From positions 1 to 15,881 of the forward strand of contig CAJKAR010000061.1 in the NCBI GenBank assembly GCA_905197955.1: a stretch of DNA of 15,881 nucleotides, in the 5' to 3' direction. Both the position numbers and the translations under genes were made by a program. The stretch comes from an uncultured Lentisphaeria bacterium. GTDB taxonomy: Bacteria; Verrucomicrobiota; Lentisphaeria; Victivallales; UBA1829. This document shows positions 1 to 7,593 of this stretch, piece after piece (the stretch's first letter is position 1; every line of letters begins with the position of its first letter). The notes below the pieces were generated by a model. It did not search any database. It was given only the letters and a program-made list of their open reading frames with translations, and had not been told where the DNA came from.

Positions 1-31
1 TCGCGCTCTCCTCTTTCCCTAAACTTCTGAC

Positions 32-64
32 GCCTTTGCAAAGAACGCAAAGGCTCCTTGTTTT
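32..64 (+). terminator. Intrinsic terminator of a gene left of the window
   Basis: A perfect 8-bp stem is formed by GCCTTTGC (32-39) and GCAAAGGC (47-54) around a 7-base loop. The tail TCCTTGTTTT (55-64) is T-rich but interrupted. On the minus strand no T-run follows the stem, so the orientation is plus. It probably ends a plus-strand transcript whose gene lies to the left; the first 31 bases are too short to identify that gene. Confidence 0.65.
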
Positions 65-70
65 ATATTT

Positions 71-133
71 CAATTAGTATAAAGCGGTATTAATTAACAT
101 AAAACGACATAAAACAGTATAAATTGATATTTT
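71..133. repeat. 10-bp-phased array of YATAAA-like hexamers
   Basis: Hexamers of the type TATAAA, TATTAA, CATAAA or TATTTT start at 78, 88, 98, 108, 118 and 128, exactly one helical turn apart. The 4-bp spacers differ (GCGG-, TT-, CG- and CA-containing), so this is a phased motif array and not a simple tandem repeat. It could be intrinsically curved DNA, or a row of half-sites for a protein that binds one face of the helix. A weak promoter, TTAACA (94-99) - 18 bp - TATAAA (118-123), lies within it on the plus strand. The next clear gene starts 370 bp downstream. Confidence 0.6.
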
Positions 134-229
134 TAAAAACTTTTAAGTTATATGGTTGTACCGGCAGAGTTCGGCAGAGATTTTCCGATCCGGTAGTTGT
201 TCTGGATTGTCCTGTAGTCGGTTGGCTGG

Positions 230-376
230 ATGACTTCTTCCAAGAAGCGGAGAGTTGGATTTCTGGCTGTTTTGATTGATTGTTTCATTTGTTCCGGACT
301 TTGCCTGATTCCGGGAAGAAGAGTGCATGACTTTGCTTATGCACAGATGGATGGAGAAAACGAATTTCTGATGTGA
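230..376 (+). CDS. Doubtful small ORF, 48 codons, possible membrane peptide
   Basis: An ATG at 230 opens a frame that closes with TGA at 374-376. The N-terminus starts MTSSKKRRVGFLAVLIDCF, a basic stretch followed by about 19 mostly hydrophobic residues, as in a signal peptide or single membrane segment. The C-terminal half is polar and acidic. I do not recognise the family. No convincing Shine-Dalgarno sequence precedes the ATG, and the frame is short enough to be chance. It is the best coding candidate in the otherwise gene-free first 500 bases; the alternative is a non-coding leader region. Confidence 0.2.
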   Translation: MTSSKKRRVGFLAVLIDCFICSGLCLIPGRRVHDFAYAQMDGENEFLM

Positions 377-424
377 TGTCACTTCTGTTTGAGAGGGGAA
401 AACTGTGAAAAAATATCTGATGGC

Positions 425-453
425 TTGAAAAAGAGAAAAAATCGGTTTAAATT
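425..453 (+). promoter_or_regulatory. Likely promoter of citrate synthase
   Basis: TTGAAA (425-430) is separated by 17 bp from TAAATT (448-453), a fair -35 and a weak -10. Transcription would begin near 460 and leave a leader of about 44 bases before the ATG at 504. A strong ribosome site, GGAAGGAG, sits at 490-497. Confidence 0.45.
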
Positions 454-503
454 ATCAAGTTCTCGTAAATAGTTGTATCCTGTTTTACCGGAAGGAGCCC
501 CCC

Positions 504-1775
504 ATGAAGCAAGCTGAATTCGCTACACTCAAGATTGATGACAAAGAAATTGAACTTCCGATTGTTACTGGAACCGAGGGGGAAAAGGGATTGGACATCG
601 GTATGCTGCGAAAGCAGACGGGATATGTTACGATTGATCCCGGATTCATGAACACGGCAGCCTGTTACAGCAAAATCACCTTTATTGATGGCGAGCGGGG
701 AATTCTCCGTTATCGAGGGATTCCCGTGGAGGAGCTTGTGGACAAGCATTTGTTCATAGAGGTGGCGTATCTGCTGGTTCATGGTTCTCTGCCGAATGAA
801 GAGGAGAAGGTGGAGTTTTCGAAACTGCTGAACCGCAACTCTCTGGTTCATGAGGATATGCGTCACTTTTTCGATCATTTCCCGCGCGGAGCGCATCCGA
901 TGCACATTCTTTCCACCATGATCAATGCGCTGGCGGCGTTTTATCCGAACGTGGACCTGCTTTCCATGAAGGAGGATATCGAGCTTTCCACGGCGCGGCT
1001 GATCTCGATGGTCCGCACGATGGCGGCGATGGCGTATAAGAAAAGCATCGGAGAACCGGTTGTGTATCCGCGTCAGGATCTCTCCTACTGTGCGAATTTC
1101 CTGAACATGATGTTTGATTCGCCTGTGGTGCCGTACAAAATTGCGCCGGAGGCGGTGCGGATTTTGAATATTCTTCTGATTCTCCATGCGGATCACGAGC
1201 AGAATTGTTCGACGACAACGGTTCGGACGATCGGCAGTGCCCAGGTGAATCTGTATGCGACGATTTCTGCGGGGATGTCCGCTCTTTCCGGTCCGCTCCA
1301 CGGCGGAGCGAATCAGGAAGTGGTGGAGATGCTCAGTTACATTGAGCGCACCGGCAACGTGGAGAAGTTCATGCAGAAGGTGAAGGACAAGAACAATCCG
1401 GCGCGTCTGATGGGATTCGGGCATCGGGTGTACAAGACCTTTGACCCGCGTGCGGTTATCATCAAGAAGGAGTGTCATGATTTCCTGCGGAAGATGAAGA
1501 TCAAGGATCCGCTTCTTGATGTCGCAATGCAGCTGGAAAAAATTGCGCTTTCCGACGAATATTTCATTTCGCGTCATCTGTATCCGAATGTGGACTTTTA
1601 CTCCGGACTGGTCTATCGTGCGCTTGGGATTCCGGAGAACATGTTCACGGTGATGTTTGCTCTGGCACGTCTGCCGGGGTGGATTGCTCACTGGAAGGAG
1701 ATGATCGGAATGAATACGAAGATTGTTCGTCCGCGTCAGATCTACATCGGGAAACGCTGCAAAACGAAACTTTGA
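504..1775 (+). CDS. gltA: Type II citrate synthase
   Basis: Condenses acetyl-CoA with oxaloacetate to citrate, the entry step of the TCA cycle, in the cytoplasm. The 423-residue product matches the length of the hexameric type II enzymes (E. coli GltA has 427). Signature segments are present in order: HADHEQN with His228, GPLHGGAN with the catalytic His266, GFGHRVYK with His307, and PNVDFYSG with the catalytic Asp364. The C-terminus keeps the usual arginine-rich end (RPRQIY). The ATG at 504 is fixed by the strong upstream GGAAGGAG. Codons end mostly in G or T, unlike the C-rich third positions of pyrD at the other end of the window. The closely related 2-methylcitrate synthases are usually shorter, which favours citrate synthase. 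Confidence 0.95.
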   Translation: MKQAEFATLKIDDKEIELPIVTGTEGEKGLDIGMLRKQTGYVTIDPGFMNTAACYSKITFIDGERGILRYRGIPVEELVDKHLFIEVAYLLVHGSLPNEEEKVEFSKLLNRNSLVHEDMRHFFDHFPRGAHPMHILSTMINALAAFYPNVDLLSMKEDIELSTARLISMVRTMAAMAYKKSIGEPVVYPRQDLSYCANFLNMMFDSPVVPYKIAPEAVRILNILLILHADHEQNCSTTTVRTIGSAQVNLYATISAGMSALSGPLHGGANQEVVEMLSYIERTGNVEKFMQKVKDKNNPARLMGFGHRVYKTFDPRAVIIKKECHDFLRKMKIKDPLLDVAMQLEKIALSDEYFISRHLYPNVDFYSGLVYRALGIPENMFTVMFALARLPGWIAHWKEMIGMNTKIVRPRQIYIGKRCKTKL

Positions 1776-1800
1776 GTACCGGAGAGGAGAGGGCGGTTGA

Positions 1801-2751
1801 ATGGAAACCGTTAACATTGCTCTGGCAACGGATCGCAACTATCTGCCGCATGCCTGTACTGCGATTGCATCTATGCTGGTGCATCGCCGCAATTCACCAG
1901 AGAGAAATCTTGCCCTGAGAATTTGGTTGTTGCATCAGGAACTGGATGTGGGAGCGTTTTCTGAAATCAGAAAATTGGCCAGGTTGGAAAATTTTGAACT
2001 GATTCCAGTGAAGGTTCCGGAAACTGCTTTTTCCGGATGGAAGATTTTCCGGAAGGACTGGGGAATTGCAACCTATTATCGTCTGCTGCTTCCTTCTCTA
2101 TTGCCCGATGTGGAAAAAGTGGTCTATCTTGATTGCGATCTTCTCCTTCTGGATGATGTGTTATCTTTATGGGCATTCCCTCTAGATGGATGTCATGCTG
2201 CTGCTACAGCTGTAAAAATTTCTCCGGAACAGAAAGCACGGATCGGGCTTGCTTCTGAGGATCGCTATTTCAATGCCGGTGTGATGGTCTTTGATCTTGC
2301 CGCGATGCGCGCTTCCGGCGATGAGGCACGCTTCCGGGAAATTTATGAAACCTGCATGGACAAGTTGAAATATCCCGATCAGGACATTCTGAATATTGCG
2401 TATCACGGCGGATACAAACTGCTGCCCTTGAAATGGAATCTGACCACATCGGTGTATCGGAATCCGGTGAATGAGGCGCTCTATTCGGAAGCCGAGACGC
2501 TGGATGCGATCCGTCATCCAGGCATCGCCCATTTCACCGGAGTCCACAAACCGTGGCGGATCGGGAAAACGACGCATCATCCTTATTCCTCCTATTACTG
2601 GAAATACCTGAAGCTGACTCCGTTTGCCGATGAGTTCCGCTGGCGCGCTCTGGTCAAAAAGTGCTTCAACGGCAGAGTGAAACGGCCGAAGCTCCGGACC
2701 CCTTGGTCGCGAAAGGATATCAACTGGACGATTCCGGTGGTTCCGCGTTGA
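1801..2751 (+). CDS. Glycosyltransferase family 8 protein
   Basis: A predicted retaining glycosyltransferase that would move a hexose from a nucleotide sugar, probably in surface glycan or LPS outer-core synthesis. The 316 residues show the GT8 plan: an N-terminal nucleotide-binding strand (VNIALATDRNY, 4-14), the metal-binding DxD motif in VVYLDCDLLL (Asp111 and Asp113), FNAGVMVFDL (about 158-167), DQDILN, and the late HFTGVHKPW motif. No signal peptide or membrane segment is visible, so it should be cytoplasmic or peripheral; the C-terminal tail is basic and aromatic. It begins 25 bp after the citrate synthase stop with a purine-rich site (GGAGAGGAGAGGG) and is probably co-transcribed, though the pathways are unrelated. 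The stretch 1921-2220 is about 44% GC and the rest is somewhat higher, which hints at foreign or mosaic origin. The acceptor sugar cannot be read from the sequence. Confidence 0.85.
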   Translation: METVNIALATDRNYLPHACTAIASMLVHRRNSPERNLALRIWLLHQELDVGAFSEIRKLARLENFELIPVKVPETAFSGWKIFRKDWGIATYYRLLLPSLLPDVEKVVYLDCDLLLLDDVLSLWAFPLDGCHAAATAVKISPEQKARIGLASEDRYFNAGVMVFDLAAMRASGDEARFREIYETCMDKLKYPDQDILNIAYHGGYKLLPLKWNLTTSVYRNPVNEALYSEAETLDAIRHPGIAHFTGVHKPWRIGKTTHHPYSSYYWKYLKLTPFADEFRWRALVKKCFNGRVKRPKLRTPWSRKDINWTIPVVPR

Positions 2752-2759
2752 GTTCCTTC

Positions 2760-3509
2760 TCAGAGCTGGATGGCGTTTGCTGTCCGGATCATCAGATTGA
2801 GTTTTTCCTTTCGGGAAGTTTGCTTCCAGTCGGAGTCCCCGCCGGAGAGCGCGAGAGCTGCGATGATTTTTCCATCCCTGTTTCGGATCGGAACGGCGAT
2901 GGAGTGAATCTGTTCAACGGATTCCCCGTGAATTTCCGCAAATCCCTGTTTCTGAATCGTCTGACAGATGCGTTCCAGCTGATCGGGATTAGTGACGGTT
3001 TTCCGTGTTTTTTTCCGGAGGGTGCGTGCGAGGAGTTTTTTCCGTTCTTCGGGAGAGAGTCCGGCGAGAAGCAGACGTCCGCTGGCGGTGGAATGGAGCT
3101 CATCCGCCCAGCGCTGTGAGGGAGGATCGAGTTCGCTTCCGCTCCGCAGGGAGATGCAGAAGAGCTTGTCGCTTTCGATGACTCCGACGAAGACAAGGAG
3201 TCCGGTAGCCTTGCAGAGTTCCGGGATTGCGCGATCGGCGGCTTTCCGCAGTTTTTTCCAGCGGTCGGCATAGGAGCCGAGGTAGAAGCATTGACCGCCC
3301 AGGCGGTAGAACCGTTTTGCATCCTGTGAGAGATATCCCCTTTCATAGAGGGTTCGCAGCAGGTTTCCGGTCGTTTGAAGACTCAGTCCCAGTTCCTTTG
3401 CGATGTCGGTCGCCCGCATGGGAGTATCGCGCCGGGCGAGCATTTCGAGAATGTCGAAGGCTCGTTCTAACACTTGAATCAGAGGTTTTCGGGTCGGTTC
3501 CGCAGGCAT
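2760..3509 (-). CDS. IclR-family transcriptional regulator
   Basis: A DNA-binding regulator of about 249 residues. The N-terminal winged helix-turn-helix runs from VLERAFDILEMLAR through ATDIAKELGLSLQTTGNLLRTL to the wing around KRFYRLG. The C-terminal effector domain includes LHSTASGRLLLAGLSPEER, GFAEIHGESVEQIHSIAVP and a closing IAALALSG strand. IclR proteins usually control catabolism of sugars, aromatics or small acids. I chose the ATG at 3509 because AAGGAAAAGGA lies just upstream and a promoter maps between it and the AraC gene. A longer frame exists only from a TTG at 3578 and would add 23 unconserved-looking residues. It shares direction with the AraC gene and converges on the glycosyltransferase gene with 8 bp between stops. 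The effector is unknown. Confidence 0.9.
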   Translation of the reverse strand: MPAEPTRKPLIQVLERAFDILEMLARRDTPMRATDIAKELGLSLQTTGNLLRTLYERGYLSQDAKRFYRLGGQCFYLGSYADRWKKLRKAADRAIPELCKATGLLVFVGVIESDKLFCISLRSGSELDPPSQRWADELHSTASGRLLLAGLSPEERKKLLARTLRKKTRKTVTNPDQLERICQTIQKQGFAEIHGESVEQIHSIAVPIRNRDGKIIAALALSGGDSDWKQTSRKEKLNLMIRTANAIQL

Positions 3510-3550
3510 GGGGTCCTTTTCCTTGGATGATCGGGGTGATTTTGAGGGAA

Positions 3551-3578
3551 ACAATACAGTTTTTTTCCGGGGAGTCAA
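3551..3578 (-). promoter_or_regulatory. Promoter of the IclR-family gene
   Basis: On the minus strand TTGACT (3573-3578) and TATTGT (3551-3556) are 16 bp apart. The -35 overlaps the AraC stop codon. Transcription would start near 3544, about 35 bases before the ATG at 3509, which supports that start. A GGAAA/TTTCC inverted repeat (3547-3551 and 3564-3568) straddles the -10 and might be an autoregulatory operator; this last point is weak. Confidence 0.5.
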
Positions 3579-4384
3579 GTGCTTTTACCGTACTTTCTGC
3601 GGAATTCTCCGACGGTCATTCCCATCCGTTTGTGGAAAAGCCTGCTCAGATAGTAGGGATCGGCAAATCCGCAGAGCGGAGCAATTCCGCAAAGCGGCAG
3701 CGCCGTATGCCGCAGATGAAAGATCACCTTTTTCAGCCGGAGGCGGATCAGGTATTCATTCGGCGGAATTCCCGTGAGTGCGCGGAATCTGCGGTGGAAA
3801 TAGCTTTCGGAACAGTGGAATCTGCGGGCGAGGGCGCCGATGGAGCATTCCTCGTGACAGTGCGATTCCAGATAATCAAAGATGGTTTCCTGCCAGGAGG
3901 CGTGTTCCTCCTTTCGACTGCGCAGCAGAATGCCGATGAGGGCAAGAAGAGTTCCATCGAGTTCGAATCCGGTTCCGGGAATTCGCGGGGCGGCGAGTTT
4001 CCAGCAGGCGAGTGCCGTTTCCGCCGTCCGATGCGATTCCAGAACAAATGATTTCTGTCCGGCGAGTTCCGGCAGCGGAGATAGGAAGCCGATCCAGATG
4101 GTATCCAGGTTTCCTGCGGCCTCTTCCCGGTGCGGTGTGCCCGGCGGAAGAAAAACTGCACTCTCCGGCAGAAGTTCCTGCACGGAATTCCCGATATGCA
4201 GTTTTCCGGTTCCGTTCAAAACAACCGTGAGTTCATAAAAAGGATGGCGGTCGGCAGCCGGAGAGCTCCGGGGGCCCCGGAAGCGCTCGGCATACAGGAG
4301 GGTGGTTTCCGAACGTGTACTCCAGAGAGTTTCCGGAAGAAAAAGAGTTTGCGTGAAATTGGCTTCGTCAGAAGGTCTGTTCAT
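3575..4384 (-). CDS. AraC-family regulator with N-terminal cupin domain
   Basis: A sugar-type transcriptional regulator of 269 residues. The N-terminal half has an AraC-type cupin: HPFYELTVVLNGTGKLHIG followed by LLPESAVFLPPGTPHRE, a likely ligand pocket. The C-terminal hundred residues form the paired helix-turn-helix domain: CSIGALARRFHCSESYFHRRFRAL, the linker TGIPPNEYLIRLRL, then IAPLCGFADPYYLSRLFHKRMG ending in EFRRKYG. The second helix-turn-helix is close to family consensus. The ATG at 4384 is preferred over an upstream extension to 4519, which would cross the divergent promoter and the hydrolase start and adds a non-conserved segment. It is divergent from the GH38-type hydrolase, so control of that gene is likely. 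The inducer cannot be read from the sequence. Confidence 0.92.
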   Translation of the reverse strand: MNRPSDEANFTQTLFLPETLWSTRSETTLLYAERFRGPRSSPAADRHPFYELTVVLNGTGKLHIGNSVQELLPESAVFLPPGTPHREEAAGNLDTIWIGFLSPLPELAGQKSFVLESHRTAETALACWKLAAPRIPGTGFELDGTLLALIGILLRSRKEEHASWQETIFDYLESHCHEECSIGALARRFHCSESYFHRRFRALTGIPPNEYLIRLRLKKVIFHLRHTALPLCGIAPLCGFADPYYLSRLFHKRMGMTVGEFRRKYGKST

Positions 4385-4429
4385 GATAATCCATCTTTTT
4401 TTCTGAAAAATTCCATTTTCCGGCCGCTG

Positions 4430-4455
4430 TTTTTCGTGTATAATAATACGAAAAA
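4430..4455. promoter_or_regulatory. Inverted repeat covering a divergent promoter (candidate operator)
   Basis: TTTTTCGT (4430-4437) and ACGAAAAA (4448-4455) are perfect inverted arms around a 10-base AT-rich centre containing TATAAT (4439-4444). The centre could serve as the -10 of the hydrolase gene on the plus strand; no good -35 is visible for that direction, as expected for an activator-dependent promoter. The arms could be a dimeric regulator site. AraC proteins more often bind direct repeats, so the regulator identity is open. Confidence 0.5.
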
Positions 4456-4468
4456 GAGGAATTGGCAA
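4440..4468 (-). promoter_or_regulatory. Promoter of the AraC-family gene
   Basis: On the minus strand TTGCCA (4463-4468) lies 17 bp before TATTAT (4440-4445). Transcription would start near 4433, giving a leader of about 49 bases to the ATG at 4384. The -10 shares bases with the plus-strand TATAAT, so the two directions compete for the same site. Confidence 0.55.
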
Positions 4469-4499
4469 ACCACTTAGAAGAAAAAGAGGATTTTTCATC

Positions 4500-6875
4500 A
4501 TGACAGTCAGACGGATCAATATTGTTGCGCATACACATTACGATGTCGGCTACACGGACCATCCCGCAGTCACGGAGACAATGCAGTGCCGGGCGCTCGA
4601 CCGGGCGCTTGATCTGATGCTCCGGACGGAAGATTTTCCGGAAGGCGCGCGGTTTCATTGGACGCAGGAGGTCACCTGGGGACTGCGCAACTGGTGGGAG
4701 CGTTCTTCTCCGGAGCGCCGTTCGGCATTGATCCGCTGTGCGCAGAAGGGACAGTATGAAGTCTGTGCGTTTCCGTTCAGTTCGACTCCCTGTATGGATC
4801 GAACCCAATGGGTGTTTGCGCTGAAGTGGCTGCCGGAGGAGATTTCCCGTCATTTTCCGTTTTCCGTGGGAATGCAGACCGATGTGAACGGACTACCTCT
4901 GGCGGCGGTCCGGGAGGCGGTCAAGCAGGGGATCCGGCGGTTCTGGATGGGACCGAACAGCTATCTTGGTTCTGCGCCGTTTTCGCTGCCGTGCCTCTTC
5001 CGCTGGAGGATCGGGGAGGGGGAGACCGTGACGGTCTGGGTGAACAACAGTTACGGCAATTTTCACTCGATGCTCGGTTACGGCGACTGGAGAATCGGAC
5101 CGATTCCGGAAGCCGCCGATCTCCTGTATCATGCTCCGGCGGAGCAGGAGATTTTCGCCGCCACGGAAGCCAATCTTCGGCGTTGCTACGCGGCGTTGAC
5201 AAAGCTCCTGAAGGAACAGGAAGAGACTCTGGGACGTTTTCCCGAACTGCCTGTCTCCTGCACCAATCAGTACCGGTATGACAACGATCCGCCGCCGGAA
5301 GGGTTGAGCGAATTTATCCGTGAATGGAACCGGCTCGGACTGGAACCGCGTCTGGAACTGACCGTCCCTTCGCTTGCCATGGAGCGGGCGGAGCAGGCCT
5401 GTCCGGAAATTCCCGTCTATTCCGGCGAATGGACCGACTGGTGGGCGCGCGGAAGCGTTTCAATGCCACGGGAAATGGCAGCTTCCCGGAGAGCCAAACG
5501 GATTCTCTCGCTGTTTCAAGATGGGAAAATCGGAGAGCTTCCGGAAGATCTCCGGAGTCGTTCGCTCGAATCCCTCTGTTTCTTCAACGAACACAGCTGG
5601 GACAGCTGGGACAGCGCGGCGCGGCCATGGAGCGAGATGTCGCAGGGAACCGCCGCATTGAAGAGCAATCGGGCGTTTCTGCCCGCAGCCGAACTGGATC
5701 TCGCATTTGCTGATGCGGTCCGGAAGAGGATTTCTCCTGCTGCCGGAACGATGATTCTGTTCAACCCTTCCGGAGAGTCCCTTTCGGAATTTGTGACGTT
5801 TCCGGCGCATGTGCTTCGCGGTACTCCGCACTCTGTGCTTGATCGGAGGACCGGACGGAAAACGGCTCTGGAATATTTTCCCGGCTGGAACCATTTTCAG
5901 GTTCCGCAGAATCGTTCCGAATGCAGTGTCTGGAACCGTTCGCGGATCCACGGCGACCTGGTTGCGGATCACGCCTGCGGTTTCTGGAGCGGAACGCTTG
6001 CTCCGGGAGAGATTCGCGAGTTTGAACTGCTTGCCGATGATACGCCTCCAGTGTCCCGTGATGAGCGGAAGACGCTCTGGAATCTGGAGTGCGATTCAAA
6101 GGGCTGGCCGGTGTGCGCACGGTTTGAAGGAATCGGTTTTCCGATCTTTACAAAAGGGACCGGCGATTTTGTTTCCAAACGTATAACCGGCGATTTCCCG
6201 CGCGATTGTTATCGCCGGATGTTCGGGGAGAAGGATCGGAAAAAGCGTCTGGCCATGATCCGGGAGTCCGTTCTGTTCCGGAAATCGGTCTGCCGGAAGG
6301 CGGAACGGATCGAGCATGACGGCATCTTTGAGATCCGGCAGTATTTTTCGCATCCGGCTCTGTTTTCCGGATGCCGGAAACTGGAGTTCTGGAACGGGGA
6401 ACCGCGCGTCCGGCTGACCGTGACGCTTGATCGGAAACCGGATTTTACTCCGGAGGTGTTTTCGCTCCATCTTGCGCTGGGCGGCATGAAGAACGTCCTG
6501 CCGGAGATCTCGACCGGAGGAGAGGTGTACCATCCGGGAACGGAGCAGATTCCGGGATCCTGCATGGACTACTATGCCATCGACGGATGCGTGCTCTATT
6601 CCGACGGCGCAAACCGTCTGGCTCTGTATCAGGCCGACAATGCCCTGCTGAGTTTCTGCAAGCCCTATTTCTGTGAAAAGGTGGGGGCGCTTCCGCAGAA
6701 TACGCACGATGTCTGGCCCCTGCTGTTCGACAACACCTGGGATACCAATTTCCCGCCGGACAGCAATGGACTCATGAGTTTCCGTTTTGAGCTGTTTGCC
6801 GGACAGGACTTCCCGCTTGCCGATGCGCTCCGCAGGGGAGAGGCTATGACGGCGGGAGTGGCGAAAATCAAATAA
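4500..6875 (+). CDS. GH38-type (DUF5054-like) glycoside hydrolase
   Basis: A large predicted glycosidase of 791 residues, probably acting on alpha-mannosides or related sugars; the substrate is inferred from the fold only. The N-terminus carries the GH38 metal motif as HTHYDVGYTD (11-20, with His13 and Asp15). MQTDVNGLP supplies a candidate nucleophile at Asp128, and NEHSWDSWDSA (363-373) a candidate zinc-ligand His365. The C-terminal half is beta-rich, as in the beta-sandwich part of GH38 enzymes. No signal peptide is visible, suggesting a cytoplasmic enzyme that trims imported oligosaccharide. AGAGGA (4485-4490) precedes the ATG by 9 bases. It is divergent from an AraC-type regulator and converges on the response regulator with 10 bp between stops. 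The overall sequence is far from classical alpha-mannosidases and closer in style to the DUF5054 group, so activity is uncertain. Confidence 0.75.
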   Translation: MTVRRINIVAHTHYDVGYTDHPAVTETMQCRALDRALDLMLRTEDFPEGARFHWTQEVTWGLRNWWERSSPERRSALIRCAQKGQYEVCAFPFSSTPCMDRTQWVFALKWLPEEISRHFPFSVGMQTDVNGLPLAAVREAVKQGIRRFWMGPNSYLGSAPFSLPCLFRWRIGEGETVTVWVNNSYGNFHSMLGYGDWRIGPIPEAADLLYHAPAEQEIFAATEANLRRCYAALTKLLKEQEETLGRFPELPVSCTNQYRYDNDPPPEGLSEFIREWNRLGLEPRLELTVPSLAMERAEQACPEIPVYSGEWTDWWARGSVSMPREMAASRRAKRILSLFQDGKIGELPEDLRSRSLESLCFFNEHSWDSWDSAARPWSEMSQGTAALKSNRAFLPAAELDLAFADAVRKRISPAAGTMILFNPSGESLSEFVTFPAHVLRGTPHSVLDRRTGRKTALEYFPGWNHFQVPQNRSECSVWNRSRIHGDLVADHACGFWSGTLAPGEIREFELLADDTPPVSRDERKTLWNLECDSKGWPVCARFEGIGFPIFTKGTGDFVSKRITGDFPRDCYRRMFGEKDRKKRLAMIRESVLFRKSVCRKAERIEHDGIFEIRQYFSHPALFSGCRKLEFWNGEPRVRLTVTLDRKPDFTPEVFSLHLALGGMKNVLPEISTGGEVYHPGTEQIPGSCMDYYAIDGCVLYSDGANRLALYQADNALLSFCKPYFCEKVGALPQNTHDVWPLLFDNTWDTNFPPDSNGLMSFRFELFAGQDFPLADALRRGEAMTAGVAKIK

Positions 6876-6885
6876 ACAGAAATTA

Positions 6886-7578
6886 TCACGGCTTGAAGCG
6901 ATAGCCTCTGCCGTAGACGGTTTCGATGTATCTCGGCGTTTTCGGGTCCTCTCCGAGTTTTCGCCGGAGCGAGACGAGATGCTGGTCGAGGGTTCGGGAA
7001 CACTGCGATTCCGAACCCCAGACCTGTTTCAGAATGGTCTGGCGCTTCAGCACCTCATCGGGATGTCCGGCAAAGAGACGGAGAAGCTCTATTTCCCGCT
7101 GGGTCAATTCGACTTCGCGCGATCCGGAAACGGCTCTCTGGGTTTTCGGATCGACCTGCCAGTCGGCGAAGGAAAAGATCTCGGTGGATTTCTGTTCGTT
7201 TCCGGCGGCGGTGCGGATGCGCAGACGTGCCGTGATGCGGGCGCACAGCTCTCGCAGACTGAAGGGTTTGGTCACATAGTCGTCAGCTCCGAGTTCGAGT
7301 CCGAGCACCTTGTCGATCTCTTCGGCTTTGGCGGTGAGCATGATGATCGGAAGGAGGGGATCGTTCCGGCGGATTCGTCGGCAGACATCATAGCCGTTGA
7401 TTTGCGGCATCATGACGTCGAGCAGCAGGAGGTCAGGCTGGAATTCGTTGTAAAGACGGATTGCTTCGGCGCCGTCGCAGGCGCCTTTGACGGTATAGCC
7501 TTCGAATTCGAGGGCGTCGAGGAGTCCGTTCCGGATGTTCCGGTCATCTTCCGCGATCAGAATTTTGAAGTTCGGCAT
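6886..7578 (-). CDS. OmpR/PhoB-family response regulator
   Basis: Output protein of a two-component system, 230 residues. The receiver domain (about 4-115) has the acidic pair Asp11/Asp12, the phosphoacceptor Asp54 in LLLLDVMMP, Thr82 in IIMLTAKAE, and Lys104 in DDYVTKPF. The C-terminal winged helix (about 130-229) ends in the typical VYGRGYRF and has LTQREIELLRLF and SRTLDQHLVSLRRKLG as recognition elements. All catalytic residues are present. It begins 15 bp after the histidine kinase stop and is almost surely co-transcribed with it. The PhoB/PhoP class binds direct repeats with an 11-bp pitch; such a set lies upstream of the first gene of this cluster. Whether phosphate is the signal is not shown. 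Confidence 0.95.
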   Translation of the reverse strand: MPNFKILIAEDDRNIRNGLLDALEFEGYTVKGACDGAEAIRLYNEFQPDLLLLDVMMPQINGYDVCRRIRRNDPLLPIIMLTAKAEEIDKVLGLELGADDYVTKPFSLRELCARITARLRIRTAAGNEQKSTEIFSFADWQVDPKTQRAVSGSREVELTQREIELLRLFAGHPDEVLKRQTILKQVWGSESQCSRTLDQHLVSLRRKLGEDPKTPRYIETVYGRGYRFKP

Positions 7579-7593
7579 AAGGCATCAGCTCCG

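Noticed and set aside
71..133. CRISPR-like array
   Set aside because: The period is 10 bp and the conserved unit only six bases, far below a CRISPR repeat and spacer, and no cas gene is present.
143..382. Minus-strand 79-codon frame in the left intergenic region
   Set aside because: GTG start without a ribosome site and polar, patternless translation; it also crosses the competing 230-376 frame.
447..1838. Minus-strand frame of 463 codons opposite citrate synthase
   Set aside because: Shadow of a well-supported gene; the translation is rich in His and Arg with no domain pattern.
4385..4519. N-terminal extension of the AraC regulator
   Set aside because: It would place the start inside the divergent hydrolase gene and span both promoters; the 269-residue form has the normal family length.
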